From Anas platyrhynchos (lineage: Eukaryota > Chordata > Aves > Anseriformes > Anatidae): a stretch of 64,000 nt of DNA. How positions within the stretch are numbered: the stretch's first letter is position 1; the number at the start of each line of letters is the position of its first letter. Positions 59,745-64,000 of this stretch are shown here, piece by piece. The DNA lies in the NCBI RefSeq assembly GCF_047663525.1, contig NC_092589.1:82682001-82746000 (forward strand). Direction: 5' to 3'. Both the position numbers and the translations under genes were made by a program. Under the pieces are notes generated by a model. That model was not told the origin of the DNA, did no database searches, and was given only the letters and a program-made list of their open reading frames with translations.

Positions 59745-62700
59745 GTAAGCTCATTTTAAATGAAAAAAAACACACCACCTCGTAGGTTGGATGGATGGTT
59801 TGTAGGTTCCCAGAAAAGTGTATTTGCATGTACAGTGCTGTGATCCTTTGTTCAAACTTGTAGTTTTGGTTCGTTGCGAAGGGGTCAATTTTTTTTTTTC
59901 TGTAACACTACAACCTGATCAGATGATGTGTCGAATCTGTTTGATGCTAGGATTTCTTGTTTGAAACCCATCCTTATCAGAGAATCATAGAATGGCTTTG
60001 ATGCGAAGGCACCTTAAAGACCATCTAGTTCCAACCCCCTTGCTGTGGGGAGGGATGCCACCCCCTAGGTCATGTTGCCCATGGCCCCATCCAACCTGGC
60101 CTTAAACACCTCCAGGGATCCTTATATCTAATTTCTCCTTTTTTCTCGTGTTAGCATTTCAGGGTAGAAGAAACTCCATACGTTACCAAGTACAGAATGA
60201 CAAACACTTACGTCACTTGCAACTTTTCCTACTTGATAACTTCTACAACTGCAGTTGCCTGTTTTGCAGTTGTAGTATTTCAGTGCTTACTTGAATTATT
60301 GATATTAACAAAACTTAATGGTCCTGATCAAAATCCCTTAACAGCTCTGTAAGAAGTATGAAGAGAGAGGCTGTGCCAGCTATTCGTTCATTGATTGCTG
60401 TAACTAGCATGGGTCAGTTGATGGTTGAAATATTCTAACAAATGCATTGAGCATTAGCTAACTCTAGCATGACTAGAACATTTTCTGTGGTGCAGTTCCC
60501 AGGACAGGTTCTCAAGGTGAATAGTTCTGTGAGATTCTGATTTGAACAACATCTGCGTGGTATCCTTTTGTTGCTTTCAGACCTGTATGAAAGAGCTGTG
60601 TCACACAGGGTGTCTTCCCTCTACCCCCAACAGTTTGGATGAGGTATAGAAAGTATTTCTTAATCACATGGAAATAAACCCCCAAATGTTGGGTACACTG
60701 TTGTTCATGTACTCTTGAAAAAAGGTACTGTGGCTCTTCATATAAGCAAATCTTCATCGAGTCAAATTCTGAAATTCCAAAATTGGAATTATTTGTGGAG
60801 GACTGAATGTTTTAAATAATTTGGAACATTTCTGAAATTATAGCCATTTTCTTGAGGCCTTAGATTACTGGAATCGTAACCAATGAGGAGTGATACTCTA
60901 ACCTTCTTTTTTCTTCAGTATTTCTGGTTTCAAAACTAAAATCAAGAATCCTAGATATTAATGGAAATGGTCTTGACCTATGCCGCTTGTAGCATTTAGA
61001 TCATGGTCTTCTGTTTTGTTGTGAGCACTCTCTTAAGGTAGCTGATAACAATACTTCTTACATCGTATTCAATAGCATCTCACAGGAATGTCTTATTCAA
61101 TAATGTCTCACTAACAGGAAGAACTTAAATAGTGTGATGCATCTAATTATTTCCAACAGTTCAATCTTGACTTCTGAAACATGTTCTTTACATACAGTAG
61201 TACTTAAGCAATTGTAATCTGTACTAAGTGGAATGACTAATTTGTATTCACTTAAAGCAAATGAATAGATTTTCAACCTGCTTTGACTTGATCAGAAAAA
61301 GCACAGTTACAGCGAACATACATGTGGTAAGAGGAGGACTGTTGGGCTTATTTGTGCCCAGTGTCTTAGACTAGCAAAGGAGATCAATGTTCACATGAAC
61401 ACAAGTTAGAAGGCATCAGTTGTATGGATGAGATGCGAGGAGATGAAAGTTCTTGTTTTCAAACTGTTTTTGTGTATAGATAAAGGCAAAAAGTTTTGCT
61501 TCAGCGCTTTGTAATGGAAGGCATGCTCCTTGCTGTGTGCTGACACAACAAAGCAAAGTTTTAGTACCAAATCAGCAAATGTTGTAGGATGTCTTCAAAA
61601 GATTTTCCCTGCGTTCGCTGTTTTGTTAGGTTTGGTGTCTTCAATCGTAGAATGGAATAGCCTAGGTAACGAAAAGTCTGGAAAATGTGGGGAATTTGAT
61701 GTTTTATGAGAACTACCAAGTGGTTCCACGCGGCGTCAGTCAGGATTCAGCACAGCTCAGCCAGAACTAAGCCATCTTCCACTAAAAAGGCCCCTCAGAT
61801 GCCTCTCAGCTGTGTTGTTTTTACTTCAGGGGTTTATTAGCTTGGGCAGAGCATGATGTGAAAACACAAAGTAAGCTCCCACTCAGTATGACATCCAAGC
61901 CTTAAGAAAAAGGTGGGAATGCTGCCCTTATCACCCAAATGTTTGTGCACACAGTTGGCCAACGTTAATGTGATGCAGGCATTTGGAGAGAGCTGGGTTA
62001 CAGAAACATCGTGTTGGGAGACCCAGGCTTATTCTCAGAGCAGTACCGTGCATTCAGATGCTGCTGAGCCTAAACAAATAAACTCAGCCAACTTAAATTG
62101 ACCATGCAAAGAGCCAGATGGGAGTCTTTGCATTTATTATGCTTTTAATCCACATTCCAGATATACTATCCATGAAGTTAACTTCTAAAACTATGAAAAT
62201 GTTTGCAAAGTATTAATGTCCCGTGCAGCTCAGATATTGGGATTGGTAGCCCTTGTCTTTTTGACATCTTGCTCCTTAAGGAAGCCTTTGTTTTAGGGAT
62301 TGATTTCAGTAGTATTTTCGTATGTATTAAGGATATTTTGTGGAATTGTTTTCAAATAATCTAAGCCTGTTGCTTCTAGAAATAGTAACACCAAATTATT
62401 ATTTTTTTAAATAATTTCTTTACTATTTGATATTAAAGGAGAAAAATGTTTCATCCGCAATGTCTCATGTGTGCATTGCAACTGAAGAATAATCTGGTAA
62501 AAACTATGGGTCATTGACTGATGCAGTTTCTTACAATTTACAACAAATAGTAAGATAGAGGACTGTAAGCTGTTTTTCACATTTCTCTTTATTTTTTTTA
62601 TTTTCAATATGAAAAGCCTTTGGCATGTTGTATTCATTGGGAAAAGTGAAGATTTAGGGAGTATTCTTTATTTCTTACTCAAACGTACAGGGTGCATTCA

Positions 62701-64000
62701 TTGCAAATAGTGGAGTAATTATCTGTGAAATAGTGCACCACAAGGACTGCCTGTCATGAAGGAGATTAAAGTGTGTATATACTTTCTTAGAGGAATTTTA
62801 AGTATTTGGGGTGTTTTATCCTGTGTTTTCAAAATTCAGAATGAATAATTACAAATAAAATTGAGGGAACTGCTCAGTTATATAACATAAATAAAGCACA
62901 GTTATGGAGAAGATAGGTATGCTCAGAGAAGAAATTGGTGCTACGCAGATCCAGTGTTAATGAAATTCAGCTGAAGGAATGTTATGAAAGAGATTAAAGA
63001 CGAAAACCTGAGCTGTTATTTGGTCATGTAGGCAGTGTGTGTGATAGCCACGCTAATGAACAATGAAAAATGACTGGCAATTTTTACATTGGATGTGCTT
63101 CTAATTATTTTGTTGTTCTTCAGTGGTCCGGGCTCCCCGTGTAATTAAACAGATTTTCATTAATTATTCTGAATGTTTGTGTTGACAGACATGACCTTCC
63201 TGCATTTAATATTAAGACATGAGTTACTGGAGATCTGTTTACAGATACCTTACTCACTTTATCTGGAAATGAAACCCCTGTTGTCACGCATCTCTGAACA
63301 TATTCTGTTAAATGTGTGACAGATACAGCAGCCTAAGCTGGATATTGCAATGTTATTTTGCTTGCATAGTTGTTTTCGTTGTGGTTTTGTCTATCTTTTT
63401 GGTTTAAAGAGTACTGCTGTTTCATCAGGCTGGCTGGACGTACAGAAAAGTAGGTACTTAACTAACAACTTTATTCTATGCTTTCTCACTTGAATAAAAC
63501 TCTCTCATAAGGGTTAATAACAGTATTTGCTCAGCCTGGCCAAACTTCTTATATTTCACCATTGTTAAATATTTGCATTTTATTCCTTCAGCAGTAGTTT
63601 TCTCTAGAGGTTTCAAAGCTGAAACCCTTATTTGTAGATTGCCTTAACTGGCATATAGTACCAGTAATTTCATTGAGGACTTGCATTTTTCTCCAAAGGC
63701 ATCTCTTATTCCTATTGATTTCAACTGGAGCTGAACATTCGTGTTTTCTTAGCATTGCTATATTTTTCTACCCATAATAAAAAAAAAAATTAAAAGAAGT
63801 ATTTCCCTAACCAAAAGAGCATTATTTATCGTCTTGCACTGACTAGATAATGTGATTCAACCAATTAAGTTATTTGACAGTGATTCTGTCAAACATTTTG
63901 GTGAAATTTACTGGAGCACTGACTTATGCACTTATGTAAATGTATGAGTTATGAGTTTGGTTTTTTTTTGTTTGTTTGTTTTCTCAAAACTCATCTTCCT
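59745..64000 (+). other. RNGTT: RNGTT intron 8 (incomplete)
   Basis: Starts with donor GTAAGC and runs to the edge. It contains one CR1 fragment (59979-60125). No later RNGTT exon is recognisable here: the conserved sequence that follows the KADGTR motif is not found. Otherwise AT-rich with short T- and A-runs. Confidence 0.8.
59979..60125 (-). mobile_element. CR1 LINE 3' fragment
   Basis: AGAATCATAGAATGGCTTTGATGCG, then AAGACCATCTAGTTCCAACCCCCTTGCTGTGGGGAGGGATGCCACC and ATCCAACCTGGCCTTAAACACCTCCAGGGAT are the standard reversed CR1 3' end. Confidence 0.92.

Larger units (their letters stand above)
27289..64000 (+). other. RNGTT: RNGTT gene, mRNA capping enzyme (5' part; continues past the window)
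   Basis: Bifunctional metazoan capping enzyme: RNA 5'-triphosphatase followed by GTP:RNA guanylyltransferase, acting in the nucleus on nascent RNA polymerase II transcripts. Eight coding exons join in frame with GT-AG introns: 27289-27352, 31594-31703, 38197-38300, 38441-38529, 42283-42358, 46213-46462, 58725-58834, 59643-59744. They encode residues 1-301 plus two bases of codon 302, about half of the human 597-aa protein. The triphosphatase domain holds the cysteine-phosphatase loop [10 protein letters not shown] (Cys126, Arg132). An acidic/Ser-rich linker and KRRKER follow. The guanylyltransferase lysine motif KADG begins at Lys297 (human Lys294, from memory). Introns contain an ERV-L element, a solo LTR, CR1 copies and fold-back hairpins. 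PNRC1 and RNGTT are divergent, as I recall for human 6q15. Confidence 0.96.

Noticed and set aside
59745-64000. Further RNGTT exons in the right-hand end
   Set aside because: No frame continues the conserved sequence expected after KADGTR with splice sites; the next exon must be outside the window.
1-64000. CRISPR arrays, prokaryotic operons or tRNA genes
   Set aside because: No regularly spaced identical repeats with unique spacers, no ribosome-binding-site-led gene runs, and no tRNA-like internal promoter boxes were seen. The DNA is vertebrate nuclear.

Overview
The window looks like vertebrate, almost certainly bird, nuclear DNA. The evidence is a set of CR1 LINE fragments carrying the typical octamer tail (ATTCTATG, seen mostly in reverse complement), an ERV-L type retrovirus-like element, and three recognisable vertebrate genes with spliced or CpG-island structure. 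I cannot name the species. There is no bacterial-style operon, CRISPR array or plasmid feature.

Layout: 1-7.6 kb is intergenic sequence holding one CR1 piece. PNRC1 lies on the minus strand (two coding exons, 8297-8737 and 9234-9662; 289 aa), with its 3' UTR running to a poly(A) signal near 7623. A 579-bp CpG-rich bidirectional promoter with six CCAAT boxes separates its ATG from that of BORCS6 (plus strand, 10242-10934, 230 aa, intronless). From about 11.2 to 26.6 kb I see no gene, only CR1 pieces and simple repeats. A roughly 41-bp minisatellite (26660-27055) abuts the CpG island of RNGTT, the mRNA capping enzyme. Eight RNGTT coding exons (27289 to 59744, plus strand) encode residues 1-301 and a split codon 302. 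This covers the whole RNA triphosphatase domain (Cys126) and the start of the guanylyltransferase domain (Lys297); the remaining exons lie beyond the right edge.

The RNGTT introns hold the mobile DNA. Intron 6 has a sense-oriented, 5'-truncated ERV-L element (gag, pol and 3' LTR, no env or dUTPase, one premature TGA in integrase). Intron 4 has an antisense solo LTR. Several CR1 copies are scattered through the gene, one retaining a degenerate reverse-transcriptase fragment. The introns also contain four near-perfect fold-back hairpins of unknown origin.

Functionally the three genes are separate housekeeping genes: PNRC1 (nuclear receptor coactivator, related to the decapping cofactor PNRC2), BORCS6 (BORC lysosome-positioning complex) and RNGTT (5' capping). 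The most interesting points are: the ERV-L sits exactly between the exons for the two catalytic domains of RNGTT; its gag and pol share one frame separated by a single TAG followed by a stem-loop; the regular CCAAT array in the shared promoter; the minisatellite at the RNGTT promoter; and the intronic hairpins.
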